Part shown: in pieces, positions 1 to 12,295 of the stretch
Position numbering within the stretch: the first letter of the stretch is position 1
Layout of the letters: the number at the start of each line of letters is the position of its first letter
Origin: Rhizophagus clarus
Taxonomy: Eukaryota > Glomeromycota > Glomeromycetes > Glomerales > Glomeraceae
NCBI GenBank assembly: GCA_015698045.1
Contig: BLAL01000288.1
Span: forward strand, 124,001 to 188,000
DNA length: 64,000 nucleotides
Reading direction: 5' to 3'
Position numbers and translations under genes: made by a program
Notes under the pieces: generated by a model
Database searches by the model: none
What the model was told of the DNA's origin: nothing
Seen by the model: only the letters and a program-made list of their open reading frames with translations

Positions 1-683
1 TTCAGATAAGGAAACAATTATGCCTCGCAAAATAATAATAACATTATATTATTATATATTAAATAGGATAATTATAGACTCTTCGATGAAGAACTGAAAT
101 GCCTATTTTTATGGGGTCGGCACCCTCTGCATTCTTAAAACGTTATAGTTAATAATTTAATTGAAGCCTCTCTGTAGCAGATATCCCTCTAGAAAAGATT
201 AATTCTCTATTTGGACTGAGTAGATAAAGTGGCACTATTCCACAAGTAGAAGCTTTATAACAATTATATGTACTTTTAGAAAAGCTTAAAATTATTTCTC
301 ATGCTCTTTTTACACTCCTTTTTAATATTTAAAAAACACAAATTGGTTTCTGAAATTTTCTCATATAATTATTAGCCAAACTACTATATCTTATTTACCT
401 TAGAGATTATTTATCATGATTCTAATTTTGAATTACCTTGTAACGAAATGGGTGTGTTAATAATATTTCAAATATTTGATATTGGGCTACTTTCATTACT
501 ATGGATTGTCAAGTATATATATTTTTATAGAATCTCTTTTATTATTATGAACATTTAAATTTGTAATTTCTTTATTAGATTCTGATTCTAATTTTTATTG
601 GGGTATCTTTTTGCTAGGATATCTTAATAAAGTTGAATCAGATCTGATTCGCAATAATTGCAAAAAATATGTCATTAAAACTT
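1..683. other. AT-rich DNA without a recognisable gene
   Basis: No coding region or RNA gene is seen. From about 480 onward the sequence is loosely repeated about 400 bp further on (for example the run TTATTATTATGAACATTTAAA recurs near 937), so this end belongs to a degenerate duplication that also includes the LINE remnants downstream. Confidence 0.5.
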
Positions 684-689
684 TAAAAC

Positions 690-798
690 AACAAACTACT
701 TCCTTTTATTAAAATTACACATATTCTTAAGGAAAGAAATGTTAATTCATGTCTACACAAAGTCAAAGGACATAGTGGTGATGAATTAGATGAAAGTT
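690..798 (+). pseudogene. LINE remnant, RNase H-like tail
   Basis: One frame reads HILKERNVNSCLHKVKGH followed by SGDELDES and a stop. The pattern hydrophobic-K-x-K-x-HSGDxxNE is typical of the C-terminal part of the RNase H domain found in fungal LINE retrotransposons. Only this short segment can be recognised; the reverse transcriptase is absent. A weaker copy lies about 317 bp downstream. Family assignment rests on the motif alone. Confidence 0.4.
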
Positions 799-1039
799 AG
801 CAAAGGAAGCATTTTCTCACACGTGTGATATATCAAAGGGATTAATTATTATTATTCTAATTTTTAGTTGATTCTATTTTATACTGGGCTATTATCTTAG
901 GTTGTCAAGTAAATATAATTTTATAGAATTTAATTTATTATTATGAACATTTAAAATTTATGATTTTTTTATTAGAATTCATTAAATTAACTATTCTGAT
1001 TCTAGATTTGATAAAATTGAATCAGAATATATAATTAAA

Positions 1040-1113
1040 CCACTTAAGGAAAGAAATGTTGATTTATGTTTACATAAAACCAATGGATATAGTGGTGATG
1101 AATTAGATGAAAG
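1040..1113 (+). pseudogene. Second, more decayed copy of the LINE RNase H-like tail
   Basis: The frame reads LKERNVDLCLHKTNGYSG then DELDES and a stop, matching the copy at 690-798 with several substitutions, including the central His to Tyr. Together the two copies form a degenerate tandem duplication covering about 480-1115. The small open frame that follows (1138-1389) shows no family signature and is not called as a gene. Confidence 0.35.
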
Positions 1114-1870
1114 TTAAAAAGGAAGCAGTTATAATCATTGGAGGTGGAGGTAGAAAATAAAGCTCTGAAAGAAAGGTGGAGTCATTATTTCTACAATCTT
1201 CATTTGAAAAAGCAACTAAATATAAGTATAGGAGAGAGGGAAGATATAGCAGTGCAAATTTTAAACTATAATGAAATTAAACTTCTTTACTTAATGTTAT
1301 TTTATTTTCTTATTATCGCAATATTGGGGGAATATTATTTAAAAACCAGGGTCCTATATTCAACATTTGATAATGTCTGTCTCTACTGATGCTTTATAAC
1401 TTCTTATTTACAAAATTGTCATCATATTTCATTTTAGAATTTTCTTATCACTTGCAATGAAAATATTATTAAATCCTCCCTATCCTGAATATGCGAAAGT
1501 TCTTTATTAAATATAATAGTAGTTGGATTACAAAAACTTTTTGAACATAGTTTTTATTTTTATAATATTTCAAGATTTTAATATTTATTATTTTTATATC
1601 TTATTTATAATTTATTCCTTCAAATATTATAATGCTGGAAACTTAAAGTTTTAATATTTATTGATTTCTAAAAATTTATTTTTTGGAAAAAAATACTTAT
1701 CCAAAAAAAAATACTTATTTTCTAAATACTTAAGATACCATATTAATATTTATTGAAAAACAATTAATTTTTTTGAAAGTTATAAGGCAAGAGGAATAGT
1801 TTAAAATTATTATATTAATCAGATGAAGATATTAGTTTTTTATAGCTGGGATTTAATCTATTTTATATTA
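1114..1870. other. AT-rich DNA, nothing recognised
   Basis: Apart from an 83-codon open frame of unbiased composition at 1138-1389, no coding, RNA or repeat signal is visible. Confidence 0.4.
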
Positions 1871-2012
1871 TTACTATTTTTATGGACTACAAAGAGTCCA
1901 TAAATATAAGTACATTTATTTTACCATTCTTATGGACTAAAAAGAGTCCATAAACATAAGTACATTTATATTACTATTCTTATGAAAGAATTCATAAGTT
2001 TAAGTACATTTA
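1871..2012. repeat. 50-bp minisatellite, three units with palindromic core
   Basis: Units begin at 1881, 1931 and 1981, exactly 50 bp apart. Units 1 and 2 contain TATGGACT, a short A-rich loop, then AGTCCATA, a perfect 8-bp inverted repeat. In unit 3 both arms differ but still pair (TATGAA and TTCATA). The remainder of each unit (TAAGTACATTTA) is conserved. Confidence 0.8.
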
Positions 2013-2584
2013 GTATTAATGATAATAATATTAAAATATTGATATGACTAATATAAAAACGATTATTGGAAATAGTATTAAATCAAATCTTCATGAAAAG
2101 AGATTGAATCAAGCAAGTACAACTTTGGCAATGACTTATTGAATGTCACTCAGTACCAAGAAGAAAGGCACCAGTCTAGCTAACCACAGAGAAAATTGTG
2201 GGACAAGCGATAAAAAGAAAGGGCAATCCACCCAAGCAGAAAAATATCGCAAAGGGTATCGCCTTTACCTTTCAATTTTATTTGAAACATAAAATTAATA
2301 ATTTCTACAATTCTAAATAATTTTTTCAGTCTAAAAAAATTGACTACAAGTTAAATATCAGGTTTAACTCGTTTAGCACTTACCATTTATTATGGCTTAA
2401 TATTAATAAACTATTAGCAATAATCAAAACTCAAAAAAGAGAAACTATTTAAAAAATAGAGATAATAATTTTTATACAAATTACAAAAATCCTTTTCGCT
2501 ATAAAATTAAAGTAATACAATTGGAACATGATGCATTATAACTTATCAAAATGGAAAAAGATATATATAGAATATATTAAGTAA
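2013..2584. other. AT-rich DNA with a decayed coding-like patch
   Basis: Between about 2041 and 2290 two overlapping plus-strand frames are nearly open and of higher GC than the surroundings (for example ATG TCA CTC AGT ACC AAG), suggesting an old protein-coding fragment, possibly from a transposon. It could not be identified. The remainder is low-complexity. Confidence 0.3.
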
Positions 2585-2816
2585 TTATATCTTCTTTTCT
2601 ACATCCTCATCACTACTAGTATCATATATTTCTTCAAAAAACGTTATGCTATCTAAGGAAATGACAGTTAACTTGTCATAAGAATCTATTCATATTTTAA
2701 TTAAAACGTTTCAAATACAACAGTCATCACAATCATATTCACTTGGTATTTGTAATTTCAAAATACTCAAGAGTCGAATATTTAAAAAGATTGGGTGTTG
2801 TATTGAAAAAAAGAAC
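2585..2816 (+). repeat. Dispersed repeat, copy 1
   Basis: The segment ending in a shared block (CACTTGGTATTTGTAATTTC, then an almost unchanged stretch to GATTGGGTGTT) recurs in the same orientation at about 25470-25680. The best-conserved 75 bp differ at only a few positions; the left part is looser. No coding sense or terminal repeats are visible. Confidence 0.7.
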
Positions 2817-3796
2817 CAACAAATATATTTATAGTGAATGGTAAATTTTGATTCAAAAACAAATATTCAAACTGATCTTAATTCTGTTGATGTTGATAAA
2901 ATCCAACTACTGTTGATTCTTTATGAAATAACCAAAGGACATTAAAATAATAATAGTAACAAAAAAATATATATATATGAATTTATTAATAAGTTATCAT
3001 TGGTTGCTAGAATATTAGATTCCGAATGAAAAGCTTCTTTCTTACCGTTTATAATTTCATTTTCAGCTATAGTGTCATCATCACTCAGTTGATAGGAATC
3101 TTCTTATCACCAGACAAACCAGATTCTTGTTACTTGGAATGATAATTGTATCATTTGGACACGAACATGGTCATTTATTCTTCACTTTTTTGTAATGCGG
3201 ATAACTTTAAAAAAAGAAAGTACTTTTAAAGACCATCAAGCACATCAAAAATAAATAATATATTAAAGATTTTTGTGCAAAAAACATGGTCTTGAATTAC
3301 CAGAAGAAATTAAGCCTAATATCATATAAGAAGAAAATAAATGTACTTATTACTATAAATAGTACTATCTCAAGTTGAATTAAAAGTAATCATGCATCCT
3401 ATGAGACAATTCAGATAGTAAATTTGGATAACTAAAATGTATTATAATCAAAGTTTAAAGTTCAATTACTACTAATGATAAAGTAAATTAATTACTCAAT
3501 ATTTTAATATTATTTTATAGATAGCTCTGAATAAATTAAATTCAGAAAAAATTATTGAAGAAATTTTAGTAGATTTAATTAAATATATGGACAAAAAAAT
3601 TTATATTTTGACCATGAAATATTTTCTTTTATTTAGTACATTCTTTTTCCTACCCTTATAGTAATTTTTTAATTTAGAAGGAATAATTTTAACATTAATT
3701 TTGATAGAAAATCGACTTTGATCAAATAATCAACGATTCTATTTGATGTACATTGACCTAAAAAAAGAACTGATTATACAGAACTTAGCTATTTAA
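2817..3796. other. AT-rich DNA, no gene seen
   Basis: The first 130 bp resemble the region following the second repeat copy (around 25890). The rest shows no coding or structured signal. Confidence 0.4.
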
Positions 3797-3940
3797 AAGG
3801 AGATAGAAGCAGATAATGAACAACTGAGGAGGGAAGTGGAATCTTTAAGCATGGGAAATTCCGTAGAAGAAGTGTCCAAATATCTAGTGAAAATAAATGA
3901 CCAAATTGAAGATGATGAGTTGATGAACCTCATCAAATAA
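3797..3940 (+). pseudogene. Fragment of a coiled-coil protein, unassigned
   Basis: A 47-codon open segment without a start reads KEIEADNEQLRREVESLSMG, continues with NSVEEVSKYLVKINDQIEDD and ends at TAA. The heptad-like start and the acidic end look like a genuine protein fragment, perhaps a terminal exon. The family is not recognised, and no matching upstream exon was found. Confidence 0.35.
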
Positions 3941-5089
3941 TTGGGTTATAACATAATTTACTTCAATAGACTAAATTTATTACTATTACTTATATACAGC
4001 CTCTAACACTTGCACAACCCGCAAAAGATATATCGGGCCAATACAAAATATTTTTAATAGAACTTTGGCTTATGAAAATGTTAAACTTAATAGTTTTAAT
4101 AATAGCAGCAAATAGAATTGGATCTTAAAGAAATTATTATAAATTGGAAGGAGCAATAAAAGAGCGAATACTGGAGTATATATGCACAAATTGATGTGAA
4201 ATTATCGACTACAATCCAGATTCCATTATCAAAAACTCAAGCATATTTACTAAAAGAAAGATAATCCCAAATAATTCTACTATTTATAAAATTAATCAAA
4301 TATTATTAGAGAACTCTTGTTTGTTGAGATAGTCAAGATTTTGCAAACCGCCTACTCAGCAAGTTTTAAGCAAAGCTTTATTAGAAGCTGAATTATCTCA
4401 TGTAAAAATTTTTAATGAATTAGTCAAGGAATCCATCGTTCATTAAAAAGTTATAAGCACAATTGCCACCTAATGGGGTGAACAATTTGTTTGGGGAAGA
4501 AAATTGCACCTCATATTATGAAATTCATAAAATACGTTTTCTGTTAAATAAACATTCAGTAATTCTATAATATATAGTGATAATATTGATAAATGATATT
4601 CTTAATGACATTCAAAATTCACTATGGCACGAACCTCCACTTTAACATCACCAATAGTTTAAACTGAAGGCAAAAATAAAAAATAAACAAAGATAAATCA
4701 CTCTTCTTTTAGGGTAAAGATAGGGATTAAAGGAGTCATAAGGTTATAAAGTGAATTTATACTCCTTTTCCAAGGTTATAATACCACGCAAGTTCTTCCT
4801 TCCAGGCCAAGGACGGCATTGACCAAGGTAATAGTCTATTGCCTCTTCTATGCCACGACCCATTGATTTACGCGGTCATTAAGAAAGTACATAATTAAGA
4901 ACTATTATTTTAGTTTTAGACATGTCTAAAGTATATGATTATATAATATTTATATATTAGAGAAAGCAAAATTCGAAGAATTCTAAAATATTAACAAATA
5001 TATTTAAAGAATGAAAAAATTAAGTATTCAAAACAAACTCAATGAAATGAAATAGGTATAGACCAAGGAGAGATAATCCTGATCCTCTT
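3941..5089. other. AT-rich DNA with short coding-like scraps
   Basis: A short stretch around 4345-4445 reads as a plausible protein piece (PPTQQVLSKALLEAELSHVK). A GC-richer patch at 4765-4870 is open on the minus strand for about 30 codons (GRGIEEAIDYYLGQCRPWPG). Neither could be assigned; both look like transposon debris. Confidence 0.3.
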
Positions 5090-5323
5090 TTGACGTATAT
5101 ATTACGATCCTTTATTTACAAAAATAAAAAATTTAAATATAGGCATAACGTCATAGAAAAGAAATTTAATAATAGAAACAAAGAAATTTACAATGTAAAA
5201 TTATCAAATATAATCAATTTGAAGAATTTCAACATCAAACAAAACAGAATTTTAACCGAATTGAAAGCAAAAAATGAAGAAGAACTTAAAAAAATTAGAG
5301 GTGGTTTTGAAAAATTTCAATAA
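5090..5323 (+). CDS. Small lysine/asparagine-rich ORF, doubtful
   Basis: A 77-codon open frame, starting with an ATG-less (ACG) codon in a frame that remains open upstream for a few residues. The product is basic and rich in Lys, Asn and Ile, as chance translations of AT-rich DNA are, although its end (LKAKNEEELKKIRGGFEKFQ) has more natural composition. There is no domain or neighbour context. It could be a terminal exon or a remnant. Confidence 0.15.
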   Translation: MTYILRSFIYKNKKFKYRHNVIEKKFNNRNKEIYNVKLSNIINLKNFNIKQNRILTELKAKNEEELKKIRGGFEKFQ

Positions 5324-6960
5324 CAAACAAAATCACGACAGAAATATTTTTGGAAAAATAACTCCAATCTTGGACTAGATGTAAAACTTGCCATGGAAAC
5401 TTTCAAGCTAAAAGATCATCTTGTCTTCTCATGTGGAATTTATGGTTATTTTTCGCTATTCTCTCCAACTCAATGGTTATTCTAACATTTTAAAATTGGC
5501 TATTTCTAATCAAAAAAGAAAATCATTTGAAGTTGATAATAATAAAAATAAAAATAAACGTAAACTATTTAGATGTATGAAAGACATCCTGGACTTCCAT
5601 ATATTGAAAATCTATATAATACTTACAAGTATTTGTAATTCAATAGAAATAAATATGCAAAGACACTTGTTATTAGAGAACATACCAGGGGGATCAATAA
5701 CAATAATTAATAATTATAAAGCAGTTCATCAATGATGTACATAATGCTTTCAATCAAACAGCCCTGAGTCTTCAACCTCAGGGTTTTTTGAAATTTTTTA
5801 TTTTTTTACTTTAAAATTTTTTATTTTTTATTTTAAACTTATTTATTCTTTTTATTTTAAAAATTTTTTATTTTTTTTTTTATTCTTTTTATGCCTTTAA
5901 AAAGAAAAATTTAAAATATTTGATAACATTAGAGTTCTTATTAACAAATAGAGAATTAAAAAACAAAAGCCTATTTAAGATATATTCGCGTATCACGAGT
6001 AATCGAAAAGCTTCCACAAGGAAGCTACATTTTCTTTGATATTCCAAACAGTCACTGGTACAGGATCAAGGTTAAAATACGCAAGTAAAAAATATACAAA
6101 AGTATATAAGAAAATAACAAAAAATTTAAGATATAACAAAACCAAATTGGTTTTCGATTTCAAAGTCAATTGAAAATAAAATTAGAAAATAACCTATTAG
6201 GAATATGATCAATAACAGCTCTTCAATAAAAAGAAAATAGTAGCAACAATAGGAGAAGAAAAGAGATATTTATTACATTTAATAAGATGTTTTATAAAAA
6301 TATTAAAATAAATGGAAACCTAGTGTACATAAAACATTATATACCAATGAATGATAAAAGAACAAAATGATAATGTAGTAATTAGCAAGGCTGATGAAAC
6401 ATGTATGATAAATGATAATGATTCAATCAGCTTCATTTAATACCAAAGAAATCCTTTCCTGATTAAAAATTATACAAAGAAATTGACATGGATTAACCTA
6501 ATATTATGAACTAACGTTAGAATAATATAGTGTTGAAGACAAAATAGAAATATTCATTAAAAAGATAATTTTAATAAACTTATTTTCAATGTATTACATG
6601 AAGATAAAAATATGTGGAGTCAATATACATGATTTAAATTATAAGTTGATAAACATTACTCGAAAAAAATTGGAAAACAGTCAGAAAAGCCATTAAAATT
6701 TGAACATCATGCAAGTCAAACTGAAATATAGAAAAAATTGAAATCTGGATAGATTGTTAAAAAAATACAAAGGAGAATCTACATAATACAAGAAAATATT
6801 TAAAGGAGAGACAAACAATCTAGCTTGGACTTTTAATTTAACTTATTAGTAACTAAATATGAGTTAAGACCTCGATATTCGAAATAAATTTAACCATATA
6901 AGAAAAGAAGAAAACTTTAATAGAAATCTTAGAATTTATTTTTAAATGAAGAAAAGAGTA
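5324..6960. other. AT-rich DNA; hairpin plus T-tract at 5762-5789
   Basis: At 5762-5783 CCCTGAG pairs with CTCAGGG across an 8-nt loop and is followed by six T, then about 110 bp of T-rich repeats. It resembles a bacterial terminator but has no neighbouring transcription unit here. The remaining DNA to 6960, including an open frame at 5421-5735, shows no recognisable gene. Confidence 0.4.
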
Positions 6961-7019
6961 TTAGAATGAAAGAAATAAGTTGATGATGAAAGAAAGAAAA
7001 ATTTCAAAATAACAAAAGA

Positions 7020-7260
7020 TATATATATTTTGGAACGAAAAATGTTGGATTTTATTTATTTCAATCGGGATTGTGGTTACTTCCCCTGATAGAGTACTCG
7101 TCAGCATTGTGAAGACGGACAACGGTCGTGCACATTCGCTTCCGTTATGCAAATTCATTCATACTACTCAGCCCATATACAGTAGGTCGGTCTTTAGGAC
7201 CGGACCGGTAGACGACTCAGTAGGGCTAACTTCTGGCATGTGATTTGGATATACCTGATT
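7020..7260. other. GC-richer island with open frames on both strands
   Basis: The stretch is clearly less AT-rich than its flanks. On the plus strand one frame is open for about 70 codons (for example VTSPDRVLVSIVKTDNGRAH); on the minus strand another reads MNLHNGSECARPLSVFTMLT. Neither was recognised. It could be an exon, a promoter island or old transposon sequence. Confidence 0.3.
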
Positions 7261-8685
7261 GGTCAAATTACTTATCATAATTTGCAAAATTTAAAAATTT
7301 ATTAAATCACAGTATTATACTATACCGATTTAGAGTACAATTTATTAAAATTTATAAATTACGGACCGAATTACGCCACTACACAAATAAAAATAGATTT
7401 CTATGTCAACATCTGTTTCCATGTTTCAATTGCTGGAATACAGATATAATTCAAACACGAAATAGATTTCATCCAAGTATAATGCGTGCATGTTTATGTT
7501 TAAAATCATGGCTGGAACAAGAAAAAAAATCAAATATTGAAGATTTATTTATTAGTTTAGTTATAAAATAAATATTTGTTATAAGAATTTAGTTAATATA
7601 ACGATCATTTACTGTATAAATATCATTATATTACTATATATATTCTATATAATTAATATTAATATTTTATTATTATCTAACTGATAAATTTTATATTTCT
7701 CATGTCCTATTTAATAAGGATTTTATTTCTGATTGAGTATTTTTTACAATTAAAAATTTGAAACAAATCTGGAAGTGGTACCTCCTTTCCTTGCTTTATT
7801 CATAAGAAAAATATTTTTAGAGCAAAAAAAAAAACATAAAATCAAGAAAATTTTTTTCATAAACTATCTGGATGCTCTAGCTCATAATTTTACATATAAT
7901 AGCATCGTTTATATCATAAATCAATAATATTTTAGTCAAAGTTCAATAAAAATATTTTCATATAAAACTTTAAGATTATTTTGAAAAAATTTAGAATACT
8001 TTTATTAAAAAGTTCATTTATTAATCAACAATAACTGAAGGAAGATCATGAAACTTTATTCTCTTTTCTTTTTAATCTATTTAATTTATTTAACACATAT
8101 GAACTTGTTTTACTTAGAAAATTTTCAAGATACTATTATTAATTAAGGGTAAAGATTGCGTCAATTGCTATAATCGTGTTCTTCTCGAGCTCATAATATC
8201 ACTAATATTATTACTCGAAAAACAAGTTGGAGCAAAAATGGCATCTCCAATTTAAATGCCATAAAGCAAAATATCATCCACAAACCAACGATTTTTCTTT
8301 TGTTTTCAATACTTAGTAGATCAATCAGTAAAATTTGAAAAATGATGACAGTAGTGACATATAAGCATATATTATGTCATGGCTAGTCTACTTTATTATT
8401 ATATCCAATACACGCACGCAACTTTATCACCAAGACTCTTTCTCATTGTTGTTATTTATCATCCCATTTATTGATAAATCCATCTAACAAAATGTTCTTT
8501 TTGATGTATTATTACTATATTATATAGTCCAACATTATACTTATTCAAATGAGCAAATAATTGAATAATAAATTCTTATTCCTTAATTGATCAATAATCA
8601 AGTACTTTTTTTAAGCTTTCACTATTTTACAATAAATTTAATTGTTCAAGATTCCCTGTAAGGTCTGTCAGTGTATCTGCAACAA
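7261..8685. other. AT-rich DNA, nothing recognised
   Basis: No coding frame of note, no RNA gene and no clear repeat was seen. Confidence 0.4.
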
Positions 8686-8927
8686 GGAATTCCACAACTG
8701 GGACTTCCTTAGACAGTTCCGTATTTTAAGTTGTGTATCCAGCTGGAGCATCTCTGGACAATTTCCAATGAATTTTAAGTTGCAAATACAACTTGGGCAT
8801 CTCTGGACAATTTCCAATGAATTTTAAGATACATATACAACTGGAGCATCTCTGGACAATTCCCAGTGAATTTTAAGATGTATTTACATCTGGGTCTTCT
8901 TTGGATAATTTCCAGTGTATTTTAAGG
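8686..8927. repeat. 49-bp minisatellite, about five units with variable palindromes
   Basis: The anchor ATTTTAAG occurs at 8723, 8772, 8821, 8870 and 8919, an exact 49-bp period. Each unit holds the conserved block CTCTGGACAATTTCCA and, after the anchor, a short inverted repeat whose arms vary but mostly still pair: AGTTG/CAACT in one unit and AGATGTA/TACATCT in another. The open frame across it (8642-8827) is just the repeat translated. Confidence 0.8.
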
Positions 8928-10624
8928 GAGTACCACTTAGTTTTTATATTTTAAGAAATCGTGGTAACATTAAACATTTTTTATGTAATTTATAAATAAA
9001 TTGGAGAAATTTTATTTTTAAAATGTTTTTAATAAATTGTGAAGGTCTTTTATGACAAGAAGGATCAAGAATGAATTTTCGTATATCCATTATGATGGGA
9101 AGAATAAATGAATTGAAATAATTTAATTTTTGCGTATTCGAGTAATTATTTTATTTATTTATTTTTTTTTTTTTTATAAAAAAAGGTGAAATTTTATGTC
9201 GTTTTTCTATGAAATTTCAGAACCTTTATATAAGAAAAAATTTGTCAATCGCATATGTGTAAAGTAAAAGGAAATGTTTCAAAATCGTTATTAATAGATT
9301 GAATGACATTTTTTATTATATTGGAAGTTCGACGCGTAATTATCAAATCAAAATGACAAGAAAAAATTACAATACGTAATATTACATAAAATTGGTTATT
9401 TTAGAAAATTCAAATTTGAATAAATGCGCCATTGCTTTTGTTTGCTCAATTATGTTTGCATTTTTTTTTCATTGAATTGCATGATTACCGTATTACCGCT
9501 TTATCTGTCATTCCTTTTTTTATATAGTTATTGTTAGCATTAATTATATATTTATGCAATGAAAAAAGTTGTGCATCAATTTGTTTTTAAAAATTGCTTT
9601 TATTAATAAATTTATTGATAAAAAAAAATTACTTCGGATTTAAAATTCCGAATACGGATCACATTAATTTAATTAATTTTCCAAAAATATAAAAGTCATT
9701 CCGAAAAAAATGGCTACATTGGTTAATTAATTTTCCAAAAAATATAAGTGTTTTTATGAAACAAATGTGAAATGCATTTATATAAAAATATATTGTAACT
9801 TCGGATATTGCGGGTTTTAATATGTAAATTTATCCTGTACGTAGTAAAAGCCGGTTGGCCTTTTTGGTTTTAATCCCACGTGGTTATGATTTTTTGAACC
9901 GTGATAATTATCATTAAAATAGGTGATTATACAGAATATATTGTGATCTGCGTGGCGCTGTTCGATCTACACAGTAAAGTTTATGGAACTTCTCTTCTTT
10001 TTTTTTTTAAAGAAGGGGTTGAATCATGCAACTTTGATGGAATAAAGAAAAAGAAAAATTTTTTTTGGAAAAAAAGAATAATTTACCTAAATTGGTTCAT
10101 ACTGATCATTTTTTTTTTTTTTTTTTTTTGATAAGATGATTTATTTAGGTTCTTTATTATATTCTATTTTATTTATTTTTTTTTTTTTTTAACAAAAAAA
10201 AAAATAAATAAATTTGACAGATGACCCATTCTAAAACGCCAATGTACATCGGAGTTTCTAAAAATGTAATAAATTTTTTTTTTTTAATTATCAGTAAAAC
10301 CTGTTGAAGTCAAGTAAAGTTGATTAACCTGATAAAGATTTTGATAAAAAATTCTTTTTTATATGTATATATGTAATAAATTCATTGTAAAAAAAAAATT
10401 TTAAAACATGCAACAAATCATTCGTTCATTTTTAAGTTTCACATATGTTTGTACCAATTACTTTATCATTTGATCAAAATAAACAACATATTTTTTACAA
10501 CAACAAAATATATGTATGTGTTCTTTTTAATCGTTCCTTTTACAGAATTTCATATCTTAAAAAAGTCTCATGAAATACGCCCTTGATGATCATATTGTTC
10601 TTTGCATCTTTTTGCATAATTCAT
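8928..10624. other. AT-rich DNA with long T and A tracts
   Basis: Low-complexity sequence with T runs of 10-20 near 9160, 10110 and 10175. The open frame at 9901-10131 ends in encoded poly-Phe and is not called. No gene is recognised. Confidence 0.4.
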
Positions 10625-10852
10625 TCAGACGCCAAAATAAACATATTGAACTTCCTTTCCCCGGGATGTTAAAACACGAAAAAGGAAATTTTTCACGTGA
10701 TATCCGGCCAGAATTATGTTATCGTTAGGCCAAGGATCTGCAATTTCTTTTAAGGCATTACAAGCATTACTCTGAATTTTCTGGCGAATAATTCTGTTTT
10801 TTTTTGAAAGAAAACTTGTTAATTCCAAGTGATACATTTTGTAATTTTTCAA
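10625..10852 (-). CDS. Possible terminal exon, unassigned protein
   Basis: A 75-codon minus-strand frame whose second half (NACNALKEIADPWPNDNIIL, then AGYHVKNFLFRVLTSRGKEV) has balanced composition and less AT-biased codons than its surroundings, ending at TGA. The first half is weaker. A run ending in AAACAG lies inside it and could be a 3' splice site, so the real unit may be a last exon beginning near residue 20. No upstream exon was located and the family was not recognised. Confidence 0.3.
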   Translation of the reverse strand: MKNYKMYHLELTSFLSKKNRIIRQKIQSNACNALKEIADPWPNDNIILAGYHVKNFLFRVLTSRGKEVQYVYFGV

Positions 10853-12123
10853 GTTAAATGCACAACAAATTAAATCAAGAGAGTTTTATATTATAATAAA
10901 TGACGATTTCTATCGCAGACCACGCTTGACGTATGATTATCACGTAGCTTTAATTATCGACGCGATAAGAACTGTTTTTATAGGGAGAAAGAAGGGGTAC
11001 ATCAATAAATATGATAAATGTTCCAAGATATTGCCGTAATGAGATAGTGAATATTATGTTATAATAAAATAACCCAAATGTAAAATAATTTGCTTATGAT
11101 TAAATTTAATAATTATTTATTAAATCTTATTCCAGAAATAAGCTTGACAAAACATTAAATAAAAAATTACAAAAAAAAAAAAGAATCAACTGAATATCAT
11201 TATGCCTGCCGCCAGTGCAGTCATATTCGAAACAATATATTATTAAAAATAAATATTTACAAAAAATTATTTACAGAAATTATATATAATATTGATAAAT
11301 AAAAACGAATGAAATTAAAAACATATACTAAATATCAGAATAAAAATAAGAATTAGTAAAATTTTCAAATAAAAATAAAATGACGATTATAAATGTAAAA
11401 CATACTTACGGAAATATAGTTTAAGTTTATGCAAAGTAAGGAAAGAAAGCTAGTAATATTGAAAATCACGTTTCTCTTCGTTTTTTAAAATCTTAAGTGT
11501 TTGATTCTAATTAAGTTTGAAGATTTAAAATTTTTAAATGTAATTTATTTAACTTACAAAATTCATGAAATTGAATAAATTTAATTTAACTTACCATAAT
11601 TTTTGTCTTATTAATTTAACTGCTTAAATGGGCATATAAACATCGTTATTATTTGCACATTCTTAGAAGATACATATAGTTGGCAACTTAGCATAATTAA
11701 TTTGAAGGAATATAGCTTATGACTCGCAATCAAATAAATTATAGCTGCTTTTATATTTCTAAACTATGCGCAGTATTATTTAATGTGTCACCTAAATAAT
11801 AGTTTCATTGCCAAGAAAAAAAAAAAAAAATATTTGTACAATTACGTTAATTGCATTTTAATTTTTAGATTATGATACTGTATATGTTTAGTCCATAATG
11901 ATATCTGATAACAAAACCGATAACATCTATCAAACTGATTTAAAAATGTTCAATAAAAAAAAATTTTTCTTTATCATTTATTTTAAATTTCACGTTAGGC
12001 ATGCGATATCACATGCGATACTGTCACATTATTAATATATTTCCATAATAAATAAATATATTACTTCAAAATTTCCACGATCAATTATAATGAATATTAT
12101 GAATCGGGCTATATTATTATTTT
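10853..12123. other. AT-rich DNA, nothing recognised
   Basis: No coding frame, RNA gene or structured repeat could be supported. Confidence 0.4.
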
Positions 12124-12125
12124 TA

Positions 12126-12292
12126 TAATGGTGTAGTTTAGTTAGCCGAAAAACGGAGCCGCATTTCCTGGTAGGCGATCATCCGGTCCCAACTTAATCG
12201 CAGTAAATCTCCTGGAATTCCACGACGATCTACGCCTGAGCCGGGTCCGGACCACGTTTCGGCTGATTATTTTTCGGCTAACCACACCATTA
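12126..12292. mobile_element. MITE with TA target duplication
   Basis: A 167-bp insert flanked by TA (12124-12125 and 12293-12294). The ends are inverted repeats of about 25 bp: left TAATGGTGTAG...AGCCGAAAAA, right the complement of TAATGGTGTGG...AGCCGAAAAA, with a 5-bp insertion in the left arm. The interior is far more GC-rich than the surroundings. TA duplication and small size fit a non-autonomous Tc1/mariner/pogo-group element. Its ends do not match the pogo element at 54-56 kb. A minus-strand open frame inside it is incidental. Confidence 0.8.
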
Positions 12293-12295
12293 TAT

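Noticed and set aside
5762-5789. Hairpin plus T6 like an intrinsic bacterial terminator
   Set aside because: The context is eukaryotic and no transcription unit ends there; kept only as a structural note.
9901-10131. 76-codon ORF ending in poly-Phe
   Set aside because: The end is a T-run, and the rest has no protein-like pattern.
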